From Patella vulgata (taxonomy: Eukaryota; Mollusca; Gastropoda; Patellidae): a stretch of 64,000 bases of DNA. The translations under genes and the position numbers were made by a program. Below, one piece after another: positions 1 to 10,712 of this stretch (positions are counted from its first letter, which is position 1; each line of letters begins with the position of its first letter). Under the pieces are notes generated by a model, which had not been told where the DNA came from, made no database searches, and saw only the letters and a program-made list of their open reading frames with translations. Location of the stretch: assembly GCF_932274485.2 (NCBI RefSeq), contig NC_065882.2, positions 77,154,767 to 77,218,766 on the forward strand, in the 5' to 3' direction.

Positions 1-452
1 AACTTGTACATCAAGCGCTCAATGTTCGCGTGTGACCTTTGACATCACGCGTGCAGAAATTCCTAATCGTCGGGTTGTTGATTAGGGGAACCCTTACGTT
101 TTTGTCCTGTATACGCTCCATGAGTGTTTTTCGGGGAATCCAGTATTTTTCTAGTAAGATTGGATATCTCAACTTTCCATATATACCAAAATTACCATAC
201 TTTTATTGGATATAACCACCCGATAAATACTTTTCTGCACGGGGGAATTATGTCGACACCGACGTCCGTTTTTCGGTCCGTCAACAATTATTATTTCGTT
301 AACGTGCTAGACCTCGATTTTTCGATCCAATCTCAGTATGCAACACTTTCATTGTCATTCTCACAGGCCCCACCTTAACCCGGGCTTGACGAATTGCTGT
401 CCAATCCGAGCATTTTAAGTCGAGAGCCCAGTTCTTTTACCGCTCGAATCAA
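1..452. other. No recognised feature
   Basis: Mixed-composition DNA with short chance open frames only. I see no family motif, repeat tail or RNA structure that I can name. Confidence 0.5.
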
Positions 453-462
453 GTTAAGAAGC

Positions 463-816
463 AATCCGATTAAAATACAGATCTATATTTCGTTTCGTTT
501 TTTGTATGCTTTCGATGGCCTTTACTACATGAAGATCTGTCGCGTCGGGATTCATATAGAGGATTTTGACCCTATGACGACAGATGACATTGATTAATCA
601 ATCAGCGTTGACGTTTCTAGTGGTTTACCCACAGTGCCGTACACGACACGCTAAGAACTCGCCGTAACAGACCGTTTCATTGGCTAATCCCTCACATCAA
701 TCAGAACGCGGTTTATACAACAACTTTTCCAGATCCTAATGTAGTAAAGACAAATAAAAAGAAATTTTGAACTATAAAAAAACGAAACGAAATAGGACCT
801 GTGTTTTGATCAGATT
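463..816. mobile_element. MITE-1, copy 1 (about 354 bp)
   Basis: The ends are inverted repeats of about 40 bp: the left reads AATCCGATTAAAATACAGAT and then TTTCGTTTCG, and the right reads CGAAACGAAAT and then a run ending GATCAGATT. The element is flanked by the 10-bp direct repeat GTTAAGAAGC (453-462 and 818-827), which looks like a target-site duplication. It has no coding capacity. Related copies lie at 11,055 and 34,360. A 9-10 bp duplication would suit a Mutator-like source, but the superfamily is inferred from this one copy. Confidence 0.75.
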
Positions 817-828
817 GGTTAAGAAGCA

Positions 829-1107
829 GATTGAAAAATAAATATACGGTATAGATAAATCTTCAATAAAAGTCTAGATAAATACTAAAAAACACAAATT
901 ACAGTATCGATCAATACTTTAAAGAACACTGTTAAGATAAATACTAAAAAGCACATATTACAATATAGATAAATACTTAAGATAATACTGTTAAGATAAA
1001 TACTAAAATAAAAATATCTCGTATATAAATACTAATACAAAATAACGCGTAGATAATTGCAGAATATCCAATACTCTAATTCACAAATATTAATATTAGC
1101 AAGCAAT
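829..1107. repeat. AT-rich degenerate tandem repeat
   Basis: A loosely repeated unit of 40-65 bp built around AGATAAATACTAAAA and CACATATTACAATATAGAT recurs four to five times. The copies are too diverged for an exact period. No coding signal is visible. Confidence 0.6.
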
Positions 1108-1119
1108 CATGAATAGTTA

Positions 1120-1355
1120 ACAGTAAAAATGAAATGAAATAGGGTTTAACGCCCTACTGTTCTGCTCCGACTTGGGGGGGGGGGGGCATAAGCCGTGCAT
1201 TGTGCTATGAGGGAAATTTTGCTCGGACAGCGGGCTGCGACCTACTCTTATATCAAATTAAATCTGCTAAGTGATATTTTACGTGCCCGCCAATGTGTAC
1301 ACGGGACCTCGGTTTTTCGTTCCATCCGAACGACTAGTCAGCTGTCCTTGTCATG
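1120..1355 (-). mobile_element. SINE-B, 5'-truncated
   Basis: The tail comes first (GAAATGAAAT, then GGGTTTAACGCCCTACTG), followed by the SINE-B body to CAGCTGTCCTTGTCA. The tRNA-like head is missing. GAATAGTTA at 1111-1119 and 1356-1364 is a likely TSD. A run of 13 G replaces the usual body sequence near 1177-1189. Confidence 0.8.
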
Positions 1356-1364
1356 GAATAGTTA

Positions 1365-2180
1365 TAGGTACGACTACAGTAAAGCGATCACCATGAGCAA
1401 CGTTGAGAAAGAATGTAATATACTAATGTTACGTTCAGGTGATTTATTTTCCACTCTCTTCTCGTCTCGAGACTGTAATGACATCCAGTCAATAAACAAA
1501 GCCGAGACCCAAGATTTCTTGTGATTTATTTGTAACCGCGGAGTTATCGCCCCCTTGAGTGGTACATTTTATAGAATAATGAGTTTTGTGACGTGTCGTT
1601 AATCTTATTACAATTTAGTGTTTGTAATAAAGTTATGGCTGTCTGGAATACAAATTACGCAACTGAACAGAATATGCATATTTAAGAGACTATAATTTGC
1701 TTTGTTATAAAAACGATTTCACACCACTGTTAAAAGCATTTGTCTCACGGCTAAAATTAGCTAACTCAATATTTCCATCTGAAATTAAAAACACGAATTA
1801 AAATACAATATTTGTTTATTTCAATCAATATTGATGTTGTCATCTTGTCGTGAAAATATGGGATCCTAATATCCAATATTTAACACACGATGAAGATTTT
1901 AAAATCAGTACACGATTCGTGTATTTCGGGTGCCATTTGTAATGAACAAAGAAAAACATATGAAGGCAATGCAGAAGTAAATAGTAATCGCCGATTCGCA
2001 AACGCCAAAATAATAATTAAAGAAAGGTGTAGAACTTTGGACTGTTCACGTAATTCACCGAAGATAATTGAATAGAAATTACAATTATATTTTAAATATA
2101 ATATAAATCACGTTATTCATATTTCACTAATATGTGCTTTGGGGCACAATTATTATCGTCTATTTTAAGGTTTAGAAAAA
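1365..2180. other. No recognised feature
   Basis: AT-rich sequence. The 61-codon open frame at 1890-2075 has no recognisable domain and is probably fortuitous. Confidence 0.5.
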
Positions 2181-2204
2181 TAGAACCATATGCACGTTAA
2201 TGAA

Positions 2205-2535
2205 CGAAATGAAATGACATGGGGTTTAACGTCCTACTGTTCTGCTCCGACTGGGCTAATGAAGACGAGCATACGCCATACAGTTTGCTATGAGGGAATT
2301 TTGCCCGGGCAGTGGCACTATGGCCTACTCTTATATCGAATTCCAAATGCCAAGTGATCTTTTACGTGCACGTCTGGGGTTCTTTAGCAGGGGGGGGGGG
2401 CGGAAAAACCGGAGGTTGGACAGGCGGCTCTACTCCTCGCCACGTACAACCTGTGAATCGTAACCACGCCAGTTGACTCAATGGCAAACCTTATGATACA
2501 GCGCGCACGCACTAACCATTCGGCCATCCAACCCC
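2205..2535 (-). mobile_element. Chimeric SINE: SINE-B tail joined to SINE-A head
   Basis: Bases 2205-2372 are the SINE-B 3' half (tail GAAATGAAATG to TTTTACGTGCACG). From 2373 the sequence becomes the SINE-A middle and head in the same orientation, ending with the reverse of the head (CATTCGGCCATCCAACCCC). Read on the minus strand it is therefore a SINE-A 5' part carrying a SINE-B 3' part. The repeat TTTAGAAAAA on both sides (about 2171-2180 and 2543-2552) may be a TSD for the whole unit, but it is simple in composition. Confidence 0.7.
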
Positions 2536-2741
2536 ATCCGATTTTAGAAAAAGGTGACTCAAATTGTAGCTGAAAACTAGGCCGTACACACGATGAAAGG
2601 GGAATTTAAAAATTGGATAGAGCTGCAGTTTTCAATAATTAATCGCAACCCGGAAGTCATTTAGCTACAGGCTGATTTAAATTAATGTTTTCTGTGGTTG
2701 TTGAAAACAAATCATTTTTCTCTGGTGTAGCCGATAGCTTT

Positions 2742-2925
2742 TTAAAGATGCATTATGAAAGAGCTAAATAATTTGCCTATGTCAGGACCTTCTTTAGGTC
2801 TGAAAGGTTATATAAATTATTAAATAAGGCTTTAATTAACTTACCAAGACCATAATCAACTCTCGATGTCATACGATGTGTGCGATATAAGTAGATTTAA
2901 ACACGTTTTGCGGTCGATGCGGTTA
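2742..2925 (-). mobile_element. MITE-2 fragment
   Basis: Starts with the MITE-2 terminal sequence TTAAAGATGCATTATG and runs through the landmarks GAGCTAAAT, CAGGACCTTCTTTAGG and CATAATCAACTCTCGATG. The opposite end is missing or too diverged to see. Confidence 0.7.
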
Positions 2926-3280
2926 CAGTAAAATGGATAATCGAGACTTAGTTTCTTATTGTAACAACGGTAGTAATGACAATCGAGGCTAGACTATAAT
3001 TATATAGCCGATATCTAGGCTCAGAGTGAAGTAATTTGACTGAAAGATTCAGCACATTCTCTTTTCATTATCTATGTTGTATCCATTATACCGAGAACTG
3101 ACTGTCAGCTCTAGTATCTAATCTTACCCGATGCCTGTTTTAGTAACGTAACGCGCACAATATCCCCATCCTTGTAAGGATACGGTAAAAAATGTGTTGA
3201 ATTGATCTGAAAAGGGTCAAATAAACGTAGAGGAATTCTTAAAGAAACCAAACCTCTATGATTTAATTGGATCAATATAT
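2926..3280. other. No recognised feature
   Basis: Nothing beyond short chance open frames on either strand. Confidence 0.45.
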
Positions 3281-3626
3281 CAAATGAAATGCGGTTTAAC
3301 GGCGTACATTTCTGTTCCATCCTGTCTAATCACGACGGAACATTTTACCAGATGACACCGCTCGGTTGCACCGCTCCGACTTACTGTTAATTCAAATTCC
3401 AACAGTAAAGGGCTGTTTAACGTTCACGCTAGTATGTACACGGTACCTCGGTTTTTCGTCCAATCCGATCGACTAGACACTGTAGCTTGTTACGCCTTGT
3501 GTCCCACGCCACTGACAAGGGAAACCACTCTGAAATATCCCGAGGAACTTTTCGGTCATCAACGGTATCGAAACCTTCACCCCCAGGTTAGCAAGCCGGC
3601 GCCTTACTCACTGCGCCACCTCGGCT
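3281..3626 (-). mobile_element. SINE-B, near full length, diverged
   Basis: Runs from a short tail (CAAATGAAATGCGGTTTAAC) to the reverse of the tRNA-like head (GCCTTACTCACTGCGCCACC). The body carries many substitutions compared with copies such as 32,821, so this is an old insertion. Confidence 0.8.
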
Positions 3627-3684
3627 CTATAGTTTAAGGAGTATTGTTGGGTTAATGTGGTAGGAAATTTATTCGATTAATTGT

Positions 3685-3957
3685 TCAACGCGTACGTTTT
3701 GTATCATAAGGTCTGTCATTGAGTCAGTTGGCGTGGTTTCGATTCCCCAGTTGTACGTGAGAAGGAGTAGGGCCACCTGTCCAACCTCGTGGGTTTTCTC
3801 CGGGTCCACCAGCGGTTTCCTCCTACTGCTAATGACCCCTACGCACAAGCGAATTAATCAAAAAGAATAGAACCATATGTTAGTCCTGAAATGACCTAGT
3901 TTGTGTCGAGTGGACGTTACAACCCCCCCCCCTCTCTCTCTCACCTCTCTCTCTCTT
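3685..3957 (+). mobile_element. SINE-A, head partly eroded
   Basis: Box-B region GGTTTCGATTCCCC, middle domain CTCGTGGGTTTTCTCCGGGT, then GACCTAGTTTGTGTCGAGTG and a C run plus CT repeats as tail. The first bases of the tRNA-like head are diverged. Confidence 0.85.
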
Positions 3958-4371
3958 ACCGTGTCGACAACGGAACACAAAATCAGATCAAATTAAAGTA
4001 TATAATTGGGTTGATTGATATGATATATCAATTAGTGATAGGGGCTTTATACGATTTAAACAGTAAGCGGAAGTCGACTTGTTTGTTTACTACATTTAAT
4101 CTCCGGTTCGTCTAGCTGAGTAGCCAGCGGAACACAAGATCAGTAACATCCCCAGTCAATCAGTTCAACCCTTTAAGTGTTGCTCCACATCAAAGAGATC
4201 TTATTCCTTTAATTCAAGGCAGTCCGATTGATTAGTCTATTTCTATGTGCTTTGCTGTGTTATATCAAACTAAATTTAGGCTTGTTGTCTACAGTTATCT
4301 CCGCTTGAAAACAGCACTAAGCTAGTTGACCGACATTTTAAGTCCCAAATCGACGGTTTTAGTCGAAGCCA

Positions 4372-4672
4372 TTAAAGATACATTATGTAAGATTTAGATA
4401 AAGGGCTAGCCATTCTTGCTATAATAGTTCAAAAAAAGAATAATTTGAAAATTTCATTCAAATTACTCTATTGCGAGCGAAGATATTAGCTTTTGAATGT
4501 TTGACAAGACGTGTGCAATAATTTCAACCAGCGTACTGGTTGTTCGAAGCTAAGTCTCGCTCCTCCATTTTTTAGCTTAAATCAAAATATCGCTGAACTA
4601 TTCTAATTTATTTAATATCGGAGAATTCCGATGCCATCTAGAGATGATTATGGCCTTGATAAGTTTATTTAA
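4372..4672 (+). mobile_element. MITE-2, 3'-truncated
   Basis: Begins TTAAAGATACATTATGTAAG and keeps the inner landmarks (GCTATAATAGTT, GATGCCATCTAGAG, GATTATGGCCTTGATAAG). It lacks the 3' terminal part with GCAGATTTAGCTCTTG. Confidence 0.75.
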
Positions 4673-4751
4673 TCGTCGTGTGTAAGACAGATATGAAACG
4701 GAGTAGAACTGTATTACTTATCTTAAGATATGGCGGCCATTCAGGGCAGAG

Positions 4752-4908
4752 AGAGAGAGAGGGAGAGAGAGAGAGAGATGGGGTTTAACGTCCACTCGAC
4801 ACAAACTAGGTCATTTCGGGACTAACATGTGGTTTAATTTTATTTGGCAGTGGGAGAAAACCGGAGGACCCGGAGAAACTCCTTGTCACGTACAACCGGG
4901 GATTCGAA
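4752..4908 (-). mobile_element. SINE-A, 5'-truncated, with 14-bp TSD
   Basis: A GA-repeat tail is followed by the SINE-A 3' half and middle domain, ending at CCGGGGATTCGAA before the head. CATTCAGGGCAGAG (4738-4751) and CATTCAGAGCAGAG (4909-4922) form the TSD with one mismatch. The insertion splits repeat X. Confidence 0.9.
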
Positions 4909-5145
4909 CATTCAGAGCAGAGATCTATTCTCGAAGTATGAAGTAGATGGTTCTGTGTGTAGAATGGTGTTCCATAGTATCAAGATTGCATCACTGAAAT
5001 AGATTGTCTTTAAATGGTTTCTGAGGGTTCATTTAGAAATCTGTGTGAAGTAAACAAATAACTGAAGATATTGAAGTAACAGTTTATAGATCCAATTTCT
5101 TTTGTGAAAATACCGTGTTCAGCAGAAAGTTTATTTTGCAACATT

Positions 5146-5176
5146 TGCCTTAATAATAATAACAATAATAATTATA
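5146..5176. repeat. (AAT)n microsatellite
   Basis: Imperfect AAT/ATA triplet repeat. It is followed by GCCAAGCGGTCTAACGCATG, which resembles a tRNA box-A region but has no clear box B, so I make no RNA-gene call. Confidence 0.6.
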
Positions 5177-5283
5177 TGAACCCGGGTTATTACACAGCCA
5201 AGCGGTCTAACGCATGCGTTGTAAGTCATACGGTACCTGTAAAGAGGTTAAAACAACAACAATCGAGAAATACAGTTCGTTCG

Positions 5284-5345
5284 TTCGTTCTTGGTGTTTA
5301 ACGTCTGCTTCCACATAAGTGATATCGCATACAAGACATAGGAGA
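5284..5345 (-). mobile_element. SINE-C tail fragment
   Basis: GGTGTTTAACGTCTGCTTCC followed by GTGATATCGCA is the reverse complement of the 3' end of the SINE-C copy at 5968-6234. Only about 60 bp remain. Confidence 0.6.
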
Positions 5346-5639
5346 GCCGAAGCTGATTCCTGTTTTTTAGAATATGATTTTGCAATCTTTCCATTTGGCC
5401 TTAGGCCTTGGATTTGGTTTTATTTAATATAAAACATATCGTTTGGTAGATGATTACGTCTGCTTCTGGATTGGTAGATGTCATCGTTTTAGTGTTTAGG
5501 TGGAGGCCCGTCTTATCGTGGCCTCCCCTTACTCCACTATCCCACTCTCTGGGTTTGGTATCAGTTTTATTTGCGGAATAGTGTTTAGGTGCCGAGTTCG
5601 TCTGACCGTAACTCCCCCTGAGAAATACAGACAACAAAT

Positions 5640-6345
5640 CCGTTGTATATGAGCACCTAAACCTGAACAAATGTCACTAAATTAACTACTCTGACGTCAA
5701 AGTGCTAAATAAACATCTTCACAAGAAATCCAGAAAACTATAAGAAGCCATCCAAATCAAGAGATTCAAACCTGAACTTAATAGAGACGAGGGGTTATAT
5801 CTTCCAAGGAGTTATGGTAGCCTATATTAATCCTTAATCAGTATCTTTGATGTCAATTTTGTAATGTTTTTATTGTTCTTTTTATTATTATTCCTTTGAT
5901 GGTTTCATATTAGTTATTGTTTTTGTTACCTTGTTGTATATAATTTGATTTCTTGCCATTACACTGTTGGGGGGTTGGGATGGCCTAGTGGTCTAGAGTG
6001 TCACGCTTCGACCTCTAGTTGGCCGGTCACCTCTGGCTTGCGGCTGTGGTTCCGATCCTAGGTGTGAGCGTATGTGGCTTGGAGATAGGGGCGCCTTCTC
6101 AACCTCGTGGGTTTACTCCGGGTACTCCGTTTTCCTCCCACAGCAAAGACCCCTGCGCGTGCGCTAAGATCATTAAAATGAACTTGTCTGCGATATCACC
6201 TTCGGTGGAAGCGGACGTTAAACGCTAAGAACAACATTACACTGTCATTACCTACTTGAGAACGACAAGAGGAACTTGTTGAAACGTAGTGTGAAATAAA
6301 CTCAGTGATTGTTTTCCATATAAATTTGTGTTTTGTTATTATAAA
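5640..6345 (+). mobile_element. Penelope-like element relic: end of the GIY-YIG region plus 3' tail
   Basis: The reading around 5650-5830 ends in residues typical of the C-terminus of Penelope-like polyproteins, just after the GIY-YIG endonuclease: EAIQIKRFKPELNRDEG, then LYLPRSYGSLY. The 3' untranslated part continues to about 6345 and has a small hairpin followed by TGAAACG (6262-6298), like a second copy near 20,300. The reverse transcriptase is absent and the fragment is decayed. SINE-C later inserted into its 3' part (5968-6234). Assignment rests on remembered family motifs. Confidence 0.65.
5968..6234 (+). mobile_element. SINE-C, full length, with 11-bp TSD
   Basis: The head has TGGCCTAGTGGTCTAGAG (box A-like) and GTGGTTCCGATCCTAGG (box B-like). 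The middle domain (CTCGTGGGTTTACTCCGGGT) is shared with SINE-A, and the 3' end is GGAAGCGGACGTTAAACGC. CATTACACTGT at 5957-5967 and 6235-6245 is an exact TSD. It lies within the 3' tail of the Penelope-like relic. Confidence 0.88.
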
Positions 6346-6437
6346 TGTTCAATTATTAAATGCCGTGTAAGTAGGTCATCCGGTGTGTCATCTATTTAGG
6401 GCATGGTATTTAGTTCCCAGGTTTCTGAGTGACGAGG

Positions 6438-6590
6438 GAGTTGGGTGGGTAGCCGAATGAACTGACGTGGTTTCGATTCCCTTGTTGTACGTGAGTAGGG
6501 TGGCCTGTCCAACCACGTGGGTGTTCTCCGGTTTCCTCCCACTGCTAAAGACCCCTACGCGCAAGCGAATAACTGAAATAAAATTGAATA
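6438..6590 (+). mobile_element. SINE-A, partial
   Basis: GTAGCCGAATGAACTGACGT shows an internally deleted head. Box B GGTTTCGATTCCC and the middle domain remain. It stops after GAATAACTGAAATAAAATTG, without the conserved 3' end. Confidence 0.75.
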
Positions 6591-6611
6591 TCCCACTCAC
6601 TCATATCTCAG

Positions 6612-6943
6612 AAAATGAAACGAAATGGATTTTAACGTCCCACTGTTCTGCTCCGAATGGGCTAATGAAGACGAACATATTGTAGGCCTTACAGTGTGCG
6701 ACGAGGGAAATTATGACCCGGACAGCAACGTAATGACCTACTCTTGTATCGAATTCCAACTGCCAAAGCATCTTTTACGTGTACGCCCCATCCGAACGAC
6801 TATACGTGTAGGTATTAGTGGCTGACAAGGTGGAACCACGCTGGAAAGTCCCGATGAACTTTCTCGGCCAACGTTGGGATCGAACTCGGGACCTTCAGAA
6901 TAGCGAGCCAACGTCTTACTCACTGAGCCACCGTGGCCCGCTT
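6612..6943 (-). mobile_element. SINE-B, near full length, with 12-bp TSD
   Basis: Tail GAAACGAAATGG to the reversed head GTCTTACTCACTGAGCCACC. CTCATATCTCAG at 6600-6611 and 6944-6955 is an exact TSD, with further similarity beyond it. The part around CCTCGGTTTTTCG is internally deleted. Confidence 0.85.
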
Positions 6944-7032
6944 CTCATATCTCAGCAAATGCGGACCAAAACCATTTAAATAATCAGACGCTGATAAAAT
7001 AAGATAATCAAATCAACAACTGTCACTCAACT

Positions 7033-7100
7033 AAACACTGTATGGCCAATGTCCGTCTTCATTAGCCTATTAGGTGCAGAAAAGTCTGACTTTACGCCCA
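7033..7100 (+). mobile_element. SINE-B tail fragment
   Basis: CACTGTATGGCCAATG and CCGTCTTCATTAGCC match the SINE-B 3' region; the rest is lost. Confidence 0.6.
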
Positions 7101-7189
7101 ATTTGTTTTTGGTCTGATATTTGAGGACGTACTATTGCTCTTTACATAAATATATGAAAAATTGAATAACCTACACAACAGCGAGAAGA

Positions 7190-7540
7190 TGTGTCACCAT
7201 TCTGCACACATAGATCTATTTACTTTATACTTTGAGAATAGATCTCTGTGCTGAATGGGCGCCATATCCAAACATTAGTACATGTATATTGTTTTGTAAT
7301 GCGGTTCTAATCCGTTTCACATCTGGCATGCACATAAAGACTAATTAACCCTTTTCAGTTCCATTAAATGGAAGCATAATAAATACCTCTCAAAATTCTC
7401 AAGTTTATATAGTTAGTGATTTCGACTAAAGTAGCCGATTTATGATTTAAAATGTCGGTCAACTAGCTTAGTGTCTGTTCTCAAGCGGAGCTAAATGTCG
7501 ACAGGCAGCCTAAGTTTAGTATGGATGAGTCACTTCTGAT
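7190..7540 (-). repeat. Dispersed repeat X, inverted copy
   Basis: Reverse-complement match to 4255-4985 without the two younger insertions. It includes TGAGAATAGATCTCTGTGCT, AATCCGTTTCACATCTGGCA and AAAATGTCGGTCAACTAGCT. Confidence 0.6.
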
Positions 7541-8414
7541 CTCCATTATCTTTAGCAAGTAAAATGATGCTGAAAACCTTTTAAAGAAGGTTTAATTTGA
7601 AATTATTTAATATCAAAAGGCCAGAATCTCTTTATAGGGTAATAGCGTGTAATACTTAGCTTCTATTAGTTAAGGCATAATAATACGTGATGGATTCAAT
7701 TAGGGATAATACCTGTCAATTATTTCACAGAAAATTGCCAACCATATTATAAATTATATGGAAAAAATATACATGTAAGAAACTGTCAATTACATTATGT
7801 CCAGACGTCAAAGAGTGTTAAACTATAATTTGCCCCAAAGATATTTGGCGGTTTTTTCCCTCGTCGCTACCAGAAACGACGGTGTTTCGCGGAGTATGGT
7901 GCTTGGGCACTAAGAAGGAGTGTGACAAAGTGCTCTAAAACTTTCATCTAGTTGAACGATCATTTAGGTGCATAGAACTTATTGACCCCCAGCTGTTTTT
8001 TGATATTATATATCATATTGACTTTTCAACTCTGTATATACTTCTGTTAAGTCACGCCTGTCTGTGTCCTTATTAAACATGTATTTAATCCCATATGTCC
8101 TTTACAAGCTACAAATGATCTGTGTACAACATTTGGCATGACTTCAAAGGAAAATGCAGTGGTCAGTGCATCATAACATGACCTGATAATGCCTTTAAAG
8201 GAAATACGCAATGCAATTACAGATACCATAATCTCATATATAAACAATACGATATATGATGATGACTCTTATACATTTTCCATATTGCCGGACGCTATAT
8301 AACCAGACGTTTACTGATAGTAAGTCAGACTTGGAATAGAGATCCCCCGACTTACGTCTATTTCACGTTCTTAATAAAGATCTTATCATTATGCTGATCT
8401 TCTGTTATCTGTAG
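7541..8414. other. No recognised feature
   Basis: AT-rich sequence with short chance open frames. No repeat family used in this annotation is visible. Confidence 0.45.
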
Positions 8415-8845
8415 TGATGCTGGAGACTATGGGTCCGATCCCGTCGTTTGCCGAGAAAGTCGATGATCGGGATTTGCAAGTCCGGATGCAGGGCCGAGAG
8501 CCTGGTAAGTAGAAGTGACTGGTCATTCGTATGGAACGAACAATCTAGGTATACTATTGGCAACACGTTAAATATCCCCAGGACATCGAAAGAGTAGGTA
8601 TTAGTGCCAGTGGCCGGCCAAATGCCCATCTTAGAACATGATTGCGTATCATGATTAGCCAGTTTGAGTTCTCAGTGGTGCTGGTAAACATCGAGGAATA
8701 CAATTGGCAACAAATTTCCCCAAAATATCGAAAGACTCGGTATTAACTCCGGTGCCGAGGACAAATTCACCTCTGTTCGTCTTCATCAGCCTGATTGGCG
8801 GAGAAAAGTAAGAGGTTGGTCCCCATTTTATTACATATGTTGTAC
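8415..8845 (+). mobile_element. Degenerate SINE-B-like fragments
   Basis: GGTCCGATCCCGTCGTTTGC (box-B area) and GCAGGGCCGAGAGCCTGG match diverged SINE-B; TCTGTTCGTCTTCATCAGCC (about 8773) matches its 3' part. The block TATTGGCAACACGTTAAATA (about 8552) recurs near 8702 as a loose direct repeat, so this may be a separate, older subfamily. Confidence 0.5.
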
Positions 8846-9325
8846 GTGATACCTTTTCAACAAAATTTAGCAATCATAATCGATAAGCAAATGTCCCAAG
8901 AACACCGAATTTTATTTGATAAATCTAAGAAAAACAAATGTCAATAGCAGCTGTTAAATTTATACAACAGAACATTTTACTGGATCAGGGTATCTGACCA
9001 ACTATATAACTGTGAATGAAAGGCAAACAGAAGTGCTGAGACCAACACCGGTAGATTAAGATCTTTAAAGTCAGCTTGATGAATGAACAACCACTCAAGC
9101 GATCTTTTCGATTTTACCCCCCCCCCCCCACACCTCTCTTTTATCCGGTTCTGTGTTTTTCTTGCACACAACCAAAGACGATATTTGAGAAAATGGCAAC
9201 ATTGTAATCTTTAAAGAACAGAACTGGAATAATATTTAATATCTTCTCCACAGGAGCACTATCTTCCAGAATGGATGCCAAATTATCGAATTATCAGAAT
9301 AATCCTGGTAAGTAATTATAATTAA
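8846..9325. other. No recognised feature
   Basis: No element recognised. A run of C at about 9117-9129 is the only marked structure. Confidence 0.45.
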
Positions 9326-9564
9326 AGTGGAATTTAACGTCCACTCGACACAAACTAGGTCATTTCGGATGGTTACATATTATTTGAATAATCTGCTTGA
9401 GCGTAGCAGTGGAAGGAAACCGGGGGACCGAAGCAAACCCACAAGACTCATCAGGCGAATCCTACTCCTTATCAGTACAATCTGGGAATCTAACCCACGC
9501 TACTTGACTCAATAACTTACCTTATGATCTAAGGCTTACGCATTAGACTATTTGGCCAGCCAAG
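9326..9564 (-). mobile_element. SINE-A, diverged, near full length
   Basis: From GGAATTTAACGTCCACTCGA through AACCGGGGGACCG to the reversed head (GACTATTTGGCCAGCC). Numerous substitutions indicate an old copy. It abuts the TSD of the next SINE. Confidence 0.8.
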
Positions 9565-9577
9565 TTCATTTTATATT

Positions 9578-9984
9578 GGGGGGTTGGATGGCCGAATAGT
9601 TAGCACGTGCATGCTGTATCATACGGCCTGTCATTGAGTCAACTGGCGTGGTTTCGAATCCCCCGTTGTACGTGACAAGGTGTAGGGTCGCCTGTCCAAC
9701 CTCATGGGTTTTCTCCGGGTCCTCCAGTTTCCTCCCACTGCGAATTATTGAAATAACATTAAACCACGTGTTAGTCCCGAAATGACCTAGTTTGTGTTGA
9801 GTGGACGTTAAACCCCATGTCTCTCTCTCTCTCTACCTCCTACTTTTCTACATCGGCTAGGCTAATGACGCTATGAGGAGAATTTTGTCCGGATGCCACA
9901 CTCTCTCTCTCTTTCTCTCTTAGTCCCGAAATAACCTAGTTTGTGTCGAGTGGACGTTAAACCCCATTTCTCTCTCTCCCTCTC
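9578..9984 (+). mobile_element. Composite SINE-A with doubled 3' end and one 12-bp TSD
   Basis: A full SINE-A (head GGTTGGATGGCCGAATAG to GGACGTTAAACCCCATG plus CT repeats, ending about 9835) is followed by about 80 bp with SINE-B body pieces (GGCTAGGCTAATGACG) and a second SINE-A 3' end (about 9925-9984). TCATTTTATATT at 9566-9577 and 9985-9996 flanks the whole composite. Confidence 0.8.
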
Positions 9985-9996
9985 TCATTTTATATT

Positions 9997-10712
9997 AATA
10001 CACCTTAGGTCCTGTTTGTGTTGAAGCTTAAATTATCCTATGATCACGGCATTCTGATTATGACAAAAACAAAGCCTAATTTAGTCTACCACACAGAGAT
10101 GTGTCTGTAACTTGAATAATAATGGTTCCGAAATAGATTTGTCTATTATTAAGTGTCCGGCTGTAGCGACTGTTAGTCAATGGCTAACGACAACTTAAGA
10201 CCAAACAACCCAGTCTATTTCTATCCAAACTAACTTTATTACTATAATTATATTATAGACAGGAAAAGTGGTAGACATGTTTGTGCTCCATCTTGGTTTT
10301 TGTGTGTGTGTTTCTAGTTTATAAATGACCATCTCTAGCTATTATGTATGTTTTAAAACATTTGTTACTGTGGCTAAGATTGGGGTCATACTTTAAATTA
10401 CACGTCTGTTTGGTGGAAATTAGACTCAGAATATCGTCATTTTGAATTTAACTGAACGAGCAAAAACCACAAAAATAGATTTGAACGCATTTTAATCGAT
10501 TACGTGTGTCTCAGGATGACCTTAAAGTGCATGATCTTCAAAATATCAAGATTATTACATGCGATGCATTGATTGTATCATTTATGCACTGTGGGCTAAT
10601 TAACACACCGAATATGACGTTATGGGAGTAATTTACAAGTCACCGCGGCGTGGTTGTTTTTCTTAAGGGTTGGTTTGCTAGGTTAAAAGTATTTTTAAAT
10701 ACTAAGTAATAA
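9997..10712. other. No recognised feature
   Basis: No family recognised. A short GT run lies at about 10,302-10,310. Confidence 0.45.

Larger units (their letters stand above)
4255..4985 (+). repeat. Dispersed repeat X, interrupted by MITE-2 and SINE-A
   Basis: Segments 4255-4371, 4673-4737 and 4923-4985 together match, in inverted orientation, 7190-7540. The landmark CTAAGCTAGTTGACCGACAT in this copy has its reverse complement near 7460. MITE-2 (4372-4672) and SINE-A (4752-4908) are later insertions that split it. I see no coding domain. Confidence 0.65.

Noticed and set aside
5968-6060. tRNA-like box A and box B sequences that could be tRNA genes (also in SINE-A and SINE-B heads)
   Set aside because: They are always attached to a SINE body and tail and do not fold into a clean cloverleaf by eye, so they are SINE heads and not functional tRNA genes.
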